From contig JASEJE010000005.1 of the NCBI GenBank assembly GCA_030024085.1, positions 72,735-117,231 on the forward strand: 44,497 nt of DNA, written 5' to 3'. Each line of letters starts with the position of its first letter. Position 1 is the first letter of the stretch. Both the position numbers and the translations under genes were made by a program. The notes below the pieces were generated by a model, which ran no database searches, was not told the DNA's origin, and saw nothing but the letters and a program-made list of their open reading frames with translations. The stretch is from Bacillota bacterium. GTDB lineage: Bacteria; Bacillota; SHA-98; UBA4971. Shown piece by piece: positions 18,164 to 26,942 of the stretch.

Positions 18164-20272
18164 TCAGGTCCCCTCCGACTGCACGACCCTGGAGAGGTCG
18201 GCGATGCCCCCGGCCAACGCCGCCACGCGTGCGAGGAGCGCAAGCCTGTTGCGCCTTCGCGATTCGTCCTCGGCCATCACCAGGACATCGCGAAAGAACA
18301 CGTCGATGGGATCCGCAAGCGCAGCCATGGCCGCGAAGGCGTCCAGATAGTCCCGCCGCTCCATTGCGACCGCCACCCGCTCCCGGGCGTTCCTGTATGC
18401 GGCGAAGAGCGCGTACTCAGCAGGTTCGTCGAAAAGCGACTCGTCCACCTCGCCGCGGTCCTCCTTGCCGGCGATGCGCGATGCACGGGTGTAGCCGGTG
18501 ACGGCCCGCCGGAACTCCTCGGTGTCGCTTGCGGAGGCGAGGGCCTCGGCCCGCCGGAGCGCATCCGGGACGTCGTCGAAACCCGCAGCGAGTGCTGCGT
18601 CCACGAGGTCGTATTGTATGCCTCGGTCCACAAGGGTCGCGCGCAGGCGCTGTCGCAGGAAATCCAGTATGGCCTCGACCACCTCGTCAGGCGGGAGCTT
18701 CAGAGCGCCAGCGTCCGCAAACAGCGACGCAGACTGCGACGCAAGCAAGGAAACGGGCATGCTTACCCGACGTTCGACGAGAATGGCCACAATGCCCGCC
18801 ACCTGCCGCCTGAGGGCGTACGGGTCCTCCGAGCCTGAAGGCTGGATTCCGATCCCGAAGAACCCTGCAATCGTATCCATCTTGTCCGCAAGCGCGAGAA
18901 CGACTCCAGGCACGCTCTCCGGGACGCTGTCCCCGGCAAATCGCGGGAGGTAGTGCTCGAATATGGCCTGAGCCACATCGTCACTTTCCCCGGAAAGCCG
19001 GGCGTAATACCGGCCCATCACCCCTTGCAGCTCGGGGAACTCCCGGACCATGTGCGTCACGAGATCCGCCTTGGCCAGCTCCGCCGACCTTGCCACCACG
19101 GCGCGGGCATCACCGGAAAGCCCGAGCCGGCACGCCACGTCCGCCGCAAGCGCCTCGATTCGCCGCGTTTTGTCGAGCATGGTCCCGAGCCGCTCATGGA
19201 AGATTATGCCAGACAGATGCTCAACGTACCGCTCGAGTGGGACCTTCGTGTCCTCCTCGTAGAAGAACCTGGCATCCTCGAGCCTCGCGGCGAGCACCCG
19301 CTCGTTGCCTCTGCGCACTGCGTCGAGGTGTGAGGCAAGCCCGTCCCGGACGGCAACGAAAGCAGGCATGAGCCGGCCCGAGGTGTCCTCCACCGGGAAA
19401 TAGCGCTGGTGGTCGCGCATTGGGGTGACGATGACCTCCCTTGGCAGGCGAAGAAGGTCCGGGTCGAAGCGCCCGACGAGCGCCACCGGGTGCTCTGCAA
19501 GGAACGTCAGCTCCTCGAGGAGCCCGTCGTCCTGGACGACCCTCCCGCCGATGGCCTTCGCAGCATCCGAGGCGCCGCGGGATATGGCCATCCTCCGCTC
19601 GCGCTGATCCACCACGCAATAGGCTGCCCTGAGCACCTCGATGTAGTCCTCAGCCCTCGCCACCTCGAGCGCGCCCTTCGTGAGAAACCTGTGCCCGGAG
19701 GAGTGCCTGCCGGCCTTTATCCCATCCACCTCGAGCGGGACCACCTCGTCGCCGGAGAGCGCCAGTATCCAGCGGATGGGGCGGGCGAATCGGAAATCCC
19801 GGTCAGCCCATCTCATGGACTTCGGGAAACTCATACCCGCTACGAGCCGCAGAAACGCCGAGCCGAGGGCCTCCTTTGCAGGCCGCCCCGCCTCTCGTGT
19901 CACGGCGTACACGAACCTGCCCTTCGCCTCCTCACGCGTTACCAGGTCCTCCACGCGCACGCCGCGGGACCGGGCGAACCCCTCGGCCGCGCGGGTCGGC
20001 TTCCCGGCCGCATCGAAAGCCACGCTGTACGCAGGACCCCTGACCTCCTGCGCGAGCGCCGGCCCAACCGGTGCAACACCCTCGACATACAGCACGAGCC
20101 TCCTGGGGGTGCCGAAAGCCCTTGCGGCCCTGAAACTCACCCGCTCCTCCGTGAGGAGGCGCGCCCCCTCGCGCTCTATGTGTTCGAGGGCTCCAGGAAG
20201 GAACCTTGCCGGTATCTCCTCTGCCCCCACCTCCAGCACGGCGTCCCTGGGACCGGCGGTTCTCTCACTCAC
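18164..20272 (-). CDS. glyS: Glycyl-tRNA synthetase beta subunit
   Basis: With GlyQ forms the alpha2-beta2 enzyme that charges tRNA-Gly. About 702 residues. Family features: [15 protein letters not shown] at the start, the HD-like domain segment [18 protein letters not shown], and a C-terminal anticodon-binding domain ([18 protein letters not shown] through [22 protein letters not shown]). GTG 20272 is the start, with AAGGAGG 8 bases upstream; it overlaps the glyQ stop codon by a few bases, so translation is coupled. Confidence 0.96.
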   Translation of the reverse strand: MSERTAGPRDAVLEVGAEEIPARFLPGALEHIEREGARLLTEERVSFRAARAFGTPRRLVLYVEGVAPVGPALAQEVRGPAYSVAFDAAGKPTRAAEGFARSRGVRVEDLVTREEAKGRFVYAVTREAGRPAKEALGSAFLRLVAGMSFPKSMRWADRDFRFARPIRWILALSGDEVVPLEVDGIKAGRHSSGHRFLTKGALEVARAEDYIEVLRAAYCVVDQRERRMAISRGASDAAKAIGGRVVQDDGLLEELTFLAEHPVALVGRFDPDLLRLPREVIVTPMRDHQRYFPVEDTSGRLMPAFVAVRDGLASHLDAVRRGNERVLAARLEDARFFYEEDTKVPLERYVEHLSGIIFHERLGTMLDKTRRIEALAADVACRLGLSGDARAVVARSAELAKADLVTHMVREFPELQGVMGRYYARLSGESDDVAQAIFEHYLPRFAGDSVPESVPGVVLALADKMDTIAGFFGIGIQPSGSEDPYALRRQVAGIVAILVERRVSMPVSLLASQSASLFADAGALKLPPDEVVEAILDFLRQRLRATLVDRGIQYDLVDAALAAGFDDVPDALRRAEALASASDTEEFRRAVTGYTRASRIAGKEDRGEVDESLFDEPAEYALFAAYRNARERVAVAMERRDYLDAFAAMAALADPIDVFFRDVLVMAEDESRRRNRLALLARVAALAGGIADLSRVVQSEGT

Positions 20273-21221
20273 TCGAACCACCTCCTTCCTCACCGTGCGT
20301 CTGCTCGGGCTCGCGTCCGCGCCCGCGCCGCTGCAGCGACCGGGCGCCAAAGGCGGCCATAAGCGGAAAGCCGAGATCCTCGCGCTTCCGAACGTACGCC
20401 TCCGCACACGCCCTCGCAAGCGCCCTCACACGCCCGACGAAGGCGGTTCGTTCGCTCACCCCGAGCGCGCCCCTGGAGTCGAGCAGGTTGAAGATGTGAG
20501 AGCACTTGAGGACGTAATCGTAGGAGGGGAGCACGACGCTAGCGGCGAGCCCCCGCTTCGCCTCGGCCTCATAAGTGTCGAAGAGGAGGTTCAGCGTGCG
20601 GACGTCCGCAAGCTCGAATCCATACTTCGAGTGCTCCACCTCGAACTGCCGCTGGATCTCACCGTAAGTGATCTCCGGGGTCCAGGCCAGGTCGAACACG
20701 TTGTCCACATCCTGAAGGTACATGCAAAGACGTTCAAGGCCGTAGGTGATCTCGGCTGACACGGGACGGGCGTCGATACCGCCGACCTGCTGGAAATAGG
20801 TGAACTGGGTGATCTCCATCCCGTCGAGCCAGACCTCCCAGCCCGTCCCCCAGGCGCCCAGGGTGGGCGCCTCCCAGTTGTCCTCCACGAACCTTATGTC
20901 GTGTTCTATGGGATCGATCCCCAGCGCCCCAGTGAGGCTGCCCAGGTATCTCTCCACCACGTCCTCAGGGGACGGTTTCAGGATGACCTGGTACTGATGG
21001 TGAAGGAACACGCGGTTCGGGTTCTCGCCATACCGTGCGTCGGCAGGCCGCCTCGATGGCTGCACGTACGCCACCTTCCACGGCTCAGGGCCGAGGGCGC
21101 GCAGGAAGGTGGCGGGCGCCATCGTACCTGCGCCGACCTCCATGTCGTAAGGTTGCTGGAGCACGCACCCCTGGGCGGACCAGTACGACTCCAGTCGCTG
21201 TATCATCTCCTGAAACGTCAC
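20265..21221 (-). CDS. glyQ: Glycyl-tRNA synthetase alpha subunit
   Basis: Catalytic (class II) subunit, about 318 residues. Recognised by [58 protein letters not shown] and the motif with [22 protein letters not shown] 21221 has GGAGGTGAAGCC directly upstream; the apparently longer frame runs into the repeat copy just upstream. The C-terminus (after about residue 295) is an Arg/Glu/Gly-rich tail. Control is expected from the T-box at 22150-22430, about 1 kb upstream and before the SpoIIM-like gene. Confidence 0.97.
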   Translation of the reverse strand: MTFQEMIQRLESYWSAQGCVLQQPYDMEVGAGTMAPATFLRALGPEPWKVAYVQPSRRPADARYGENPNRVFLHHQYQVILKPSPEDVVERYLGSLTGALGIDPIEHDIRFVEDNWEAPTLGAWGTGWEVWLDGMEITQFTYFQQVGGIDARPVSAEITYGLERLCMYLQDVDNVFDLAWTPEITYGEIQRQFEVEHSKYGFELADVRTLNLLFDTYEAEAKRGLAASVVLPSYDYVLKCSHIFNLLDSRGALGVSERTAFVGRVRALARACAEAYVRKREDLGFPLMAAFGARSLQRRGRGREPEQTHGEEGGGSSE

Positions 21222-21264
21222 GGCTTCACCTCCAACCCAGCAGGGACTTGCCCTTCCGCCTGCT

Positions 21265-21480
21265 AAGTAGATCGCCACGAATTCGCGCTGCTTTTCAGCG
21301 CGCAAGTCCTCACCAGCGCTGCCGGTGTTGCACTCCCTCTTTGAGTCACCGGCAACCCCTCCCAAAACGCGGGGGCATTTCTGCACCCTCACTTAGCCGA
21401 ATTCCAGGCGCCCGCCCTGGCAGGCACCGGCAACCCCAACACCGTCAGGAGAAATGGCGCAAACTTGTGGCGCCATACTT
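21265..21480 (+). repeat. Palindromic MITE-like repeat, copy C (inside the T-box-glyQS unit)
   Basis: Complete copy with TA on both sides: ...CTGC-TA-AGTAGATCG and GCCATACT-TA-GTGCC. Removing it restores CTAG. In the gene on its right (minus strand) this CTAG is CAC-TAG, so the element has turned a TAG stop into TAA. The first arm is more diverged than in other copies near 21340-21400. Confidence 0.88.
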
Positions 21481-22123
21481 AGTGCCAGCGGAGAGCGTTT
21501 CCCATGACCCACTCCACAAGGTGCCGCGTCACCGTGACCTCGATGAGCGAGCCGAGCACGAGGAGGGGGACCACCACCGCCACCAGTACGAGCACGGTGT
21601 CGAGGATGACCGCCCGCATGCCACGCCCTTCGCGGCGGCCGCGCTGGTATCCGAGGATATTGAATCCGAGCCGTATTCCGAGCGTGCCGCCGATGACGTA
21701 ACCAGGTATCTCGAACAGCCCGTGGGGCAGTATCCCCACGAGGATGAAAGGAAAGAGACCAAACCCCTGCCGCGCCACGTCACCGGAGACCAGCCCCACG
21801 AGAAGCCCGTTGACGAAGACCATGATCATCGGCAGGATGCCGAACGCCAGCCCTCCGACGACGAGGAGCCCGGCCGCTTTGATGTTGTTCCAGAAGACCA
21901 TGCCCGCCATGCCCGCCACCTGCATGCTGGACATGGCCTCGGCCATGGGGCCGAACTTCTGGTCGAGGAGGAGGAACAGCCACGACGAGTCGACCGGGTG
22001 GCGCCGGAACGCCACGTACCCGAAGACGGCGCCCGTCGCGAAGAGAACGCTCGTGAAAACTATGTATCGCCTGCTCGCCCTGAGGACCCTGGGAACCCGC
22101 GCCAAAAGCGCCGGTATCCGCAA
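21479..22123 (-). CDS. SpoIIM-family (DUF95) integral membrane protein
   Basis: About 214 residues with four to five membrane spans: YIVFTSVLFATGAVFGYVAF, an internal NNIKAAGLLVVGGLAFGILP-type segment, LFPFILVGILPHGLFEIPGY, and VILDTVLVLVAVVVPLLVLG. The FxxILPHGxxEIPG-like motif is the family hallmark. SpoIIM itself is part of the DMP peptidoglycan hydrolase complex in engulfment, but the wider family includes non-sporulation proteins. TTG 22123 is proposed as start, with GGGAGGGG 7-8 bases upstream; the ATG at 22168 lies inside the T-box terminator stem and is rejected. The stop codon TAA straddles the edge of repeat copy C. It lies between the Gly T-box and glyQ. Confidence 0.8.
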   Translation of the reverse strand: MRIPALLARVPRVLRASRRYIVFTSVLFATGAVFGYVAFRRHPVDSSWLFLLLDQKFGPMAEAMSSMQVAGMAGMVFWNNIKAAGLLVVGGLAFGILPMIMVFVNGLLVGLVSGDVARQGFGLFPFILVGILPHGLFEIPGYVIGGTLGIRLGFNILGYQRGRREGRGMRAVILDTVLVLVAVVVPLLVLGSLIEVTVTRHLVEWVMGNALRWH

Positions 22124-22144
22124 TGCGATCCCCTCCCACAAAGA

Positions 22145-22432
22145 GACCTCTCGCCCTCGACGCAACATCCAGGGACGAGAGGTCGCTCCCGCGGTTCCAC
22201 CCTGATTGGCTCATCACACCCACAACACAAACAGCCAGCCGGCCACGCAAAGAGGCAGGATAGCAGCCAGGCGCCCTGGCGATGAGCCCACTCATCCAGA
22301 GAACACACCGGCTCGGAAGACGCCGTTCCCCGGGACGGCGGCACCGGATCCCACCCTGCCCGGCTCTCTCTTGCCGCCCGTCTTACGGGTACTCCTTCTT
22401 CATCATCGCCGGACCACGATCATTTTTCTCCC
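22145..22432 (-). promoter_or_regulatory. T-box riboswitch, probably glycine-specific
   Basis: Leader RNA that reads uncharged tRNA. The T-box AGGGTGGAACCGCG lies at 22203-22190. The terminator alternative is at 22184-22145: GACCTCTCGTCCCT pairs with AGGGCGAGAGGTC, followed by TCTTTGT. Stem I hallmarks are present: GGAGTA near 22386-22392, AGAGAG at 22369-22364 followed by a GGTGGGATCCGG-like loop, and on the 3' side GAAC-GGC (22328-22322), where GGC fits a glycine specifier. Downstream genes are the SpoIIM-like protein, glyQ and glyS, agreeing with glycine. The specifier assignment is by position in the GAAC context and has not been folded by computer. Confidence 0.85.
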
Positions 22433-22461
22433 AATATACCAGAGGTCTCCGAGCATGTCAA
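22433..22461 (-). promoter_or_regulatory. Sigma-A promoter of the T-box operon
   Basis: Minus strand TTGACA (22461-22456), 17-base spacer, TATATT (22438-22433). Transcription would begin just before the T-box Stem I. Confidence 0.88.
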
Positions 22462-22611
22462 TCCTAACCTGGGGCCCGGGTGCCCGCAGCTGACCCGGGA
22501 CCTCCCGACCTGAACCGGCTACCCTGCACCGCCCAGCCCTGGGCCGCCGAGCCATTGCGCCGCCACGCCACCTGGGCTGTGCAGACACGAGTCCACCTGT
22601 TTGCCAAATCT

Positions 22612-22816
22612 AGGTAGATCGCCACAAATTCGCGCTACTTTTCAGCGCGCAAGTCCTGTCGAGGGTTGCCGGTACTGCCCTCCGGGGACGGCGCGTGCGG
22701 TGAGATGCGTTCGAATTTGGCGCTTAGGGCTAGCCAAATTCCAGGCGCCCCGCCCTAGCAAGCACCGGCAACCCGGAAGCTTCCTCCAGACCGGCATGGA
22801 TTTCTGAACTCACACT
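22612..22816 (+). repeat. MITE-like repeat, copy D with a different right end
   Basis: Starts with TA-GGTAGATCGCCACAAATTCG and follows the family consensus to GCAAGCACCGGCAACCC at 22774. The expected CAACACCGTCAGG...CCATACT end is then replaced by GGAAGCTTCC followed by a segment ending TTTCTGAACTCACAC. The same alternative end occurs inverted at 44443-44497. GGAAGCTTCC is itself a palindrome. Confidence 0.85.
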
Positions 22817-22838
22817 CGGGCGGGCTCCTGGTGCCAGA

Positions 22839-23246
22839 TCACTCCACCTGGCCTTGCTGCTCCTCGCCGGATAGATCCCCGCTTCCGCTTTCGACAGAGA
22901 TGGAACAACCGGTTGCGAGGGCTGTCACGGCCCCCACAAGCGCAAGCTGCGGCGCTATCGCCGTTCCAATGACTCCGGCGGTGACCGGCAGCTCGACCAT
23001 GGTCCTCCCGTCGCGCTCCACCCTTACCTTCGCCTCGTTGCCCCGGCGTATGACGTCCTTGATCCTCTCCAGGATTTCCTGCCCTCTGCCTGCGAACTCG
23101 GCGCGCTCCGCGCGCCTGTCCTCCTCGACGAAGACAAGCGCCTTCACGACATCGCCGTCCGCCCTTTCGAGGTACTCCACGGCGTCGCGGTACGAAAGCC
23201 CCGCCCGTTCGCGGATGATATCAACCTTCTCGAGGTCAATCTGCAT
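22839..23246 (-). CDS. DUF4342 protein with UBA-like N-terminus
   Basis: About 135 residues. The N-terminal 45 residues (EKVDIIRERAGLSYRDAVEY then GDVVKALVFVEE) look like the UBA/TS-N-type three-helix domain. A DUF4342-like core follows (ILERIKDVIRRGNEAKVRVE), then a hydrophobic GVIGTAIAPQLALVGAVTAL segment that may associate with membrane. ATG 23246 has AGGGAGGAG about 8 bases upstream; the longer frame to 23294 has none. Function unknown. It sits 71 bases after recO. Confidence 0.75.
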   Translation of the reverse strand: MQIDLEKVDIIRERAGLSYRDAVEYLERADGDVVKALVFVEEDRRAERAEFAGRGQEILERIKDVIRRGNEAKVRVERDGRTMVELPVTAGVIGTAIAPQLALVGAVTALATGCSISVESGSGDLSGEEQQGQVE

Positions 23247-23317
23247 ACCCTGCTCCTCCCTGCTTCCGTCGTGCTCGGGCCTCCCGTTTCCCACCGGCAG
23301 GCGCCCGCCGCGCCCGT

Positions 23318-24118
23318 CTACCGGCCTCCGCCCGGCGCCGCCTTCACGGCCGCGAGGAACTCGAGCGACTGCAACTTACGGTCAAGCCTGTAGTCGAGGT
23401 GCGCCCTCATGGCCCTCTCCATCTCGGACCTCGCGCCCGGGCCCGCCCCAAGCCGCGAAATGCGCTCGAAATCCAGGTCAGAAAGCCTCTTCAGGAGCTC
23501 GACCGTGCCGCGCGAGAGCCGTACGGCGCCTGGACTGCGACCAAGACAACCTGCGCAAACGAGCCCGCCCGCCTCGGGATCGAATCCCACCTCGCCGCCG
23601 CGGTCGGCTGCGCCGCAACGCGCGCATGAATCGAGCACAGGCCTGTATCCGAGGATGGATGCAAGCTTTATCTCGAAGGCGCGCGTGGTCATCTCGGGGT
23701 CTCGCCCCCCGGACAGGGCGTGAAGGTACGAAAGCAGAAGACCGAAGACCTCCCCGCTCCCCTGCCCCCCTTCGTCCCCCTGGCCGGCCTCGCCTCCTGC
23801 GCCCTCCTCCACCATCGCATCGAGGAGTTCCACGGCGTAGCTGGCGAATGCCAGCTTCGTGAGGTCATCGTGGAGTCGGGGGAAGGACGTTTTCACCTCG
23901 ACCTGGCTTATGCTGTCAAGGGACTTGCCCGAGAACACCAGAAAGTCGGCGTGAGCGAACATCTGCGTGGCGCTCACGAACCTGCTCCGGGGTCTCCTGG
24001 CGCCGCGCGCCACCGCCCGCACCTTGCCCTTCGCAGGCGAGAAAAGCGTGACGATCCTGTCAGCCTCGCCGAGATTCCTGGTCTTGAGGACGATCCCCTC
24101 AGTCCTGTAGAGCGCCAC
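23318..24118 (-). CDS. recO: DNA repair protein RecO
   Basis: RecFOR pathway mediator that anneals ssDNA and helps load RecA. About 266 residues: N-terminal OB-fold (YRTEGIVLKTRNLGEADRIV), helical core, and a four-Cys zinc site (CARCGAA and CAGC). A Gly/Glu-rich low-complexity insert (EGAGGEAGQGDEGGQGSGE) interrupts the helical core. GTG 24118 has GGAGGTAG 7 bases upstream; the longer frame upstream is proline/arginine-rich shadow. Confidence 0.95.
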   Translation of the reverse strand: MALYRTEGIVLKTRNLGEADRIVTLFSPAKGKVRAVARGARRPRSRFVSATQMFAHADFLVFSGKSLDSISQVEVKTSFPRLHDDLTKLAFASYAVELLDAMVEEGAGGEAGQGDEGGQGSGEVFGLLLSYLHALSGGRDPEMTTRAFEIKLASILGYRPVLDSCARCGAADRGGEVGFDPEAGGLVCAGCLGRSPGAVRLSRGTVELLKRLSDLDFERISRLGAGPGARSEMERAMRAHLDYRLDRKLQSLEFLAAVKAAPGGGR

Positions 24119-24447
24119 GGCACTACCTCCAGGGAATCGCATCCCCGTCGCGTTTAGGGTTCCCGGGCCTTTCACGGTATATGCGCTGCGTCGCGCGCTC
24201 GGGCGGTCGTGGATCCTCCGGCGCGCGCCGACGGCCGCTCCCGCCCGGTTCCGCGCGGTACATCCGGCTCCGCCTGGTGCGCCCGGTGCGCCGGGTCGAT
24301 CCGGTGCGCTGCGGCGCGGTCCAGCGGTCCGGAAGGTCGGGCGCTCCGGCAGGTCCGGCAAGGTCCCTTCGGCCAGACCCGGTCTGGTCCGGCCCGGCCT
24401 TGTCAGGCCCGGCCCGGACTGGACTGGACTTGCGTGATCCGCAAGGC
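24119..24447. other. GC-rich intergenic stretch with degenerate GGTCCGG-type repeats
   Basis: About 330 bases between recO and the DUF2905 gene. From about 24290 to 24425 short degenerate units such as GGTCCGG, GGCCCGG and GGTGCGC recur, ending GGACTGGACTGGAC. No gene or promoter is recognised. Confidence 0.5.
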
Positions 24448-24672
24448 TCACCTGCGGGAGAAAAGCGCGAGGAGAAGCGTCAGCAATACGCTCAACACGA
24501 TACTTGTCGCGAGAGGGAAATAGAACGTGAAGTTTCCACGTTTTATGAGAATGTCTCCAGGCAGCCTGCCGATGCCCGGGATCTTGGCGGCAAAGGCGAG
24601 AATCGCGCCAAACACGAGCATCACGGCCCCGAGCACCATCAGCATCTTCCCGAGCGAACCGAACCCGTCCAA
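24448..24672 (-). CDS. DUF2905 small membrane protein
   Basis: 74 residues with two membrane spans (MLMVLGAVMLVFGAILAFAA and a C-terminal SIVLSVLLTLLLALF). The loop IPGIGRLPGDILIKRGNFTF is the DUF2905 signature. Start codon TTG 24672 with GGGTGA about 6 bases upstream. Function unknown; frequent beside ruv or queA/tgt genes in Bacillota, here beside recO. Confidence 0.88.
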   Translation of the reverse strand: MDGFGSLGKMLMVLGAVMLVFGAILAFAAKIPGIGRLPGDILIKRGNFTFYFPLATSIVLSVLLTLLLALFSRR

Positions 24673-24856
24673 CCCAGATCACCCCGCCGTCCGCCTGGCC
24701 GATCCTGCCCTATTATACCACACCGACGCCGGGCGGGGCGATTTGGAATGGACGCGCGGCAGACAGCGTCATGGGATGGTATCTGCGGGATTGGCGGCGG
24801 GCAGGACTGGGAAGACTTAAAGGCGGCATGAAATCCCGCCGCAGAAGGTGATGAGA

Positions 24857-25735
24857 ATGAACCCCGTAGCCCCGGGTTTTCTGGCGCTCACGCTCGTCTC
24901 CCTCGGTCCGGGCCTCCTGTGGGTGTGGTTCTTTTATCGAAAGGACCGGGCTGAGCCCGAGCCGAAGGCGCTCGTGACCAAGGCGTTCCTGTTCGGCGTC
25001 GCATCGGTCTTTCCTGCCGCCATCCTCGAGGCGCCGTTCCGCAGGGTCATAACCACGGGCCGTCGTGACCTTCTGGCCTTGCTTGTGGTCTCCGTCCTCG
25101 TGGTCGGTGTTGTCGAGGAGATCTCCAAGTTCGTGGCGGTGAAGGTGGCGGCATACGACAACGCCGAGTTCGACGAGGTGATGGACGGGATCGTATATGC
25201 CGTTGCTGCAGGGCTCGGGTTTGCGGCCACCGAGAACCTCTTTTACGCAACGACGTATGGTCTTGCGGTAGGGGTGTTCAGGGCCTTCATAACGGACCTC
25301 GCCCACGCCTCGTTCTCAGGCATAGTCGGCTACTACCTCGGAAGGGCGAAGTTCGACGCAAGGCACGCCACTGGCCTCGTGGCGAGGGGGATCGGAACCG
25401 CCATCATCCTGCACGGGGCGTACGATTTCCTCATAATCGGCAGCATAGTCCCGCCGGCCTTCGGCATCTTCATGGTGCTCGCGACTTACGCGTACCTCAG
25501 CCGCAGGATCGACCAGGCCCGGAAGCTGTCGCCGTTCCGGAGACGTCCAAGGGCGGCAAGGGAAGGCCCGGGAGTGGGTCGGTCCGTCATGGGGTCACAT
25601 GGCGGCAGCGCGTCCCCGGTCAGGGCCGCCGGGATGACGCCTTCCGGCGAGTTCGAATGCCCGCAGTCCCCTGTCCCGGCGAGCGCGCAGTCCGAGGAGG
25701 CCGTCACGGAGGCCGATCCCTCCGGCCCCGGCTGA
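24857..25735 (+). CDS. PrsW-type intramembrane metalloprotease homologue
   Basis: About 293 residues. Glutamic-type intramembrane protease family that includes B. subtilis PrsW, which cleaves the anti-sigma factor RsiW. Conserved residues are visible: VEEISKFVAVK, FAATENLFYAT, HASFSGIVGYYLG and ILHGAYDFLI, within seven or so membrane spans. After about residue 220 there is a polar Pro/Ser/Gly tail. ATG 24857 has AGAAGG upstream; 24851 is also possible. The substrate is unknown and no sigma/anti-sigma pair is nearby. Confidence 0.88.
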   Translation: MNPVAPGFLALTLVSLGPGLLWVWFFYRKDRAEPEPKALVTKAFLFGVASVFPAAILEAPFRRVITTGRRDLLALLVVSVLVVGVVEEISKFVAVKVAAYDNAEFDEVMDGIVYAVAAGLGFAATENLFYATTYGLAVGVFRAFITDLAHASFSGIVGYYLGRAKFDARHATGLVARGIGTAIILHGAYDFLIIGSIVPPAFGIFMVLATYAYLSRRIDQARKLSPFRRRPRAAREGPGVGRSVMGSHGGSASPVRAAGMTPSGEFECPQSPVPASAQSEEAVTEADPSGPG

Positions 25736-25851
25736 GTGAGACGCCGGCCGTTGGCGCTGGCAAGGACCTCTGCCGGTAGGGGCAGCGGCCAAGACCCGGT
25801 GACAAACCCCGATACCGTATGCTAAGATTGTCGTGACGGGAGGGGTGAGAT

Positions 25852-26610
25852 ATGTCTGGACATTCCAAGTGGGCTAACATCAAGCACAGGAAGGCGAGGG
25901 CCGATGCCGAAAGGGGCAGGATGTTCACCAAGGTCGCAAGGGAGGTCCTCGTGGCTGCGCGTGAAGGAGGCCCTGACCCTGAGGCCAACTTCAGGCTGAG
26001 GATAGCGATAGACCGGGCAAGGGCCGTGAACATGCCCAACGACAGTATCGCGCGGGCGATAAAGAGGGGCGCGGGCGAATCCGGGGCCGAGACGTATGAA
26101 GAGATCGTTTATGAGGGGTATGGTCCCGGAGGGGTCGCGATCATGGTCGAGGTCATGACGGATAACAGGAACCGCGCGGCCTCCGACGTGCGGCACACCT
26201 TTACCAGGCACGGCGGAAACCTCGGAGAGACCGGATGCGTGGCGTGGATGTTCCGCAAGAAAGGCCTCCTGGTGGCGGACCTCGCAGACCTGAAGATGAG
26301 TGAAGACGACCTCATGGCCCTCGTGGTCGAGGCGGGAGCCGAGGATTTCAAGTCCGACGGGTCAACCGCCGAGATCACCACGGCTCCCGAGGAATTCGAG
26401 AACGTTCAGAAGTTCCTCAAGGAGCATGGGGTCGACTTCACCGTCGCCGAGCTTACCATGGTCCCTCAGACCACGGTAAGGGTCACGGGCAAAGAGGCAA
26501 GGCAGGTCCTCAGCCTGACCGAGGCACTGGAGGAACTCGACGACGTGCAGCAGGTCCACGCGAATTTCGACATACCGGATGAGGAGATGGAAGCGGCCGC
26601 AGAGGAATGA
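25852..26610 (+). CDS. yebC: YebC/PmpR-family protein
   Basis: 252 residues beginning MSGHSKWANIKHRKARADAE, the family signature, with MPNDSIARAIKRGAGE and DNRNRAASDVRHTF. Members were described as transcription regulators; more recent work on YebC and its paralogues reports roles in translation of polyproline stretches. The start has GGGAGGGGTGAG upstream. A hairpin terminator follows at 26837. In related bacteria yebC often precedes ruvCAB or bofC; here it precedes bofC. Confidence 0.95.
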   Translation: MSGHSKWANIKHRKARADAERGRMFTKVAREVLVAAREGGPDPEANFRLRIAIDRARAVNMPNDSIARAIKRGAGESGAETYEEIVYEGYGPGGVAIMVEVMTDNRNRAASDVRHTFTRHGGNLGETGCVAWMFRKKGLLVADLADLKMSEDDLMALVVEAGAEDFKSDGSTAEITTAPEEFENVQKFLKEHGVDFTVAELTMVPQTTVRVTGKEARQVLSLTEALEELDDVQQVHANFDIPDEEMEAAAEE

Positions 26611-26836
26611 CCTCCGGCTGCTTCGCGATGTGTAGTGACACGAGGCCTGCGGCGGTTCACCGGGCGTCGAGAGGTCGTTCATGGGCTTTTCACGGCTCGT
26701 TCACGGCCGGATTCCGGTGAAGCGCGCCCCACTTGGGGCGCCGTCCACGAGTGCAACACCGCGAGCCCGGCAGCCGGTGGAAAACGGGGAGGGATTAACG
26801 AACCCTCACTCAGGCCGAGGTTGACACGGGCACAGG
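26611..26836. other. Intergenic region after yebC
   Basis: About 225 bases. A TTGACA at 26821 has no partner -10 at good spacing. Nothing else recognised. Confidence 0.3.
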
Positions 26837-26862
26837 AGAACATGGCAACGATGCCATGTTCT
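26837..26862 (+). terminator. Terminator hairpin between yebC and bofC
   Basis: AGAACATGGCA and TGCCATGTTCT form a perfect 11-bp stem with loop ACGA, followed by CTTATT. Confidence 0.6.
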
Positions 26863-26942
26863 CTTATTCGGAGGAATACTCCGCGCAATTTCGGGCATGA
26901 TAGCCAGGGGACCGGCCGATAATCCCCCGGAGGGGTGACGTC

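Noticed and set aside
22123-22168. ATG at 22168 as the start of the SpoIIM-like protein
   Set aside because: This ATG lies in the loop region of the T-box terminator hairpin, and no ribosome site precedes it. TTG 22123 lies after the terminator with a good ribosome site.
22612-22816. Open frames in the repeats (recurrent FQAPRPSKHRQPQ-type peptide)
   Set aside because: The same peptide appears wherever the repeat is read in one frame. It is a by-product of the repeat sequence, with no independent start or ribosome site.
26821-26862. TTGACA at 26821 plus the following hairpin as a regulated bofC promoter
   Set aside because: There is no -10 hexamer at 16-19 bases; the hairpin is better explained as the yebC terminator.
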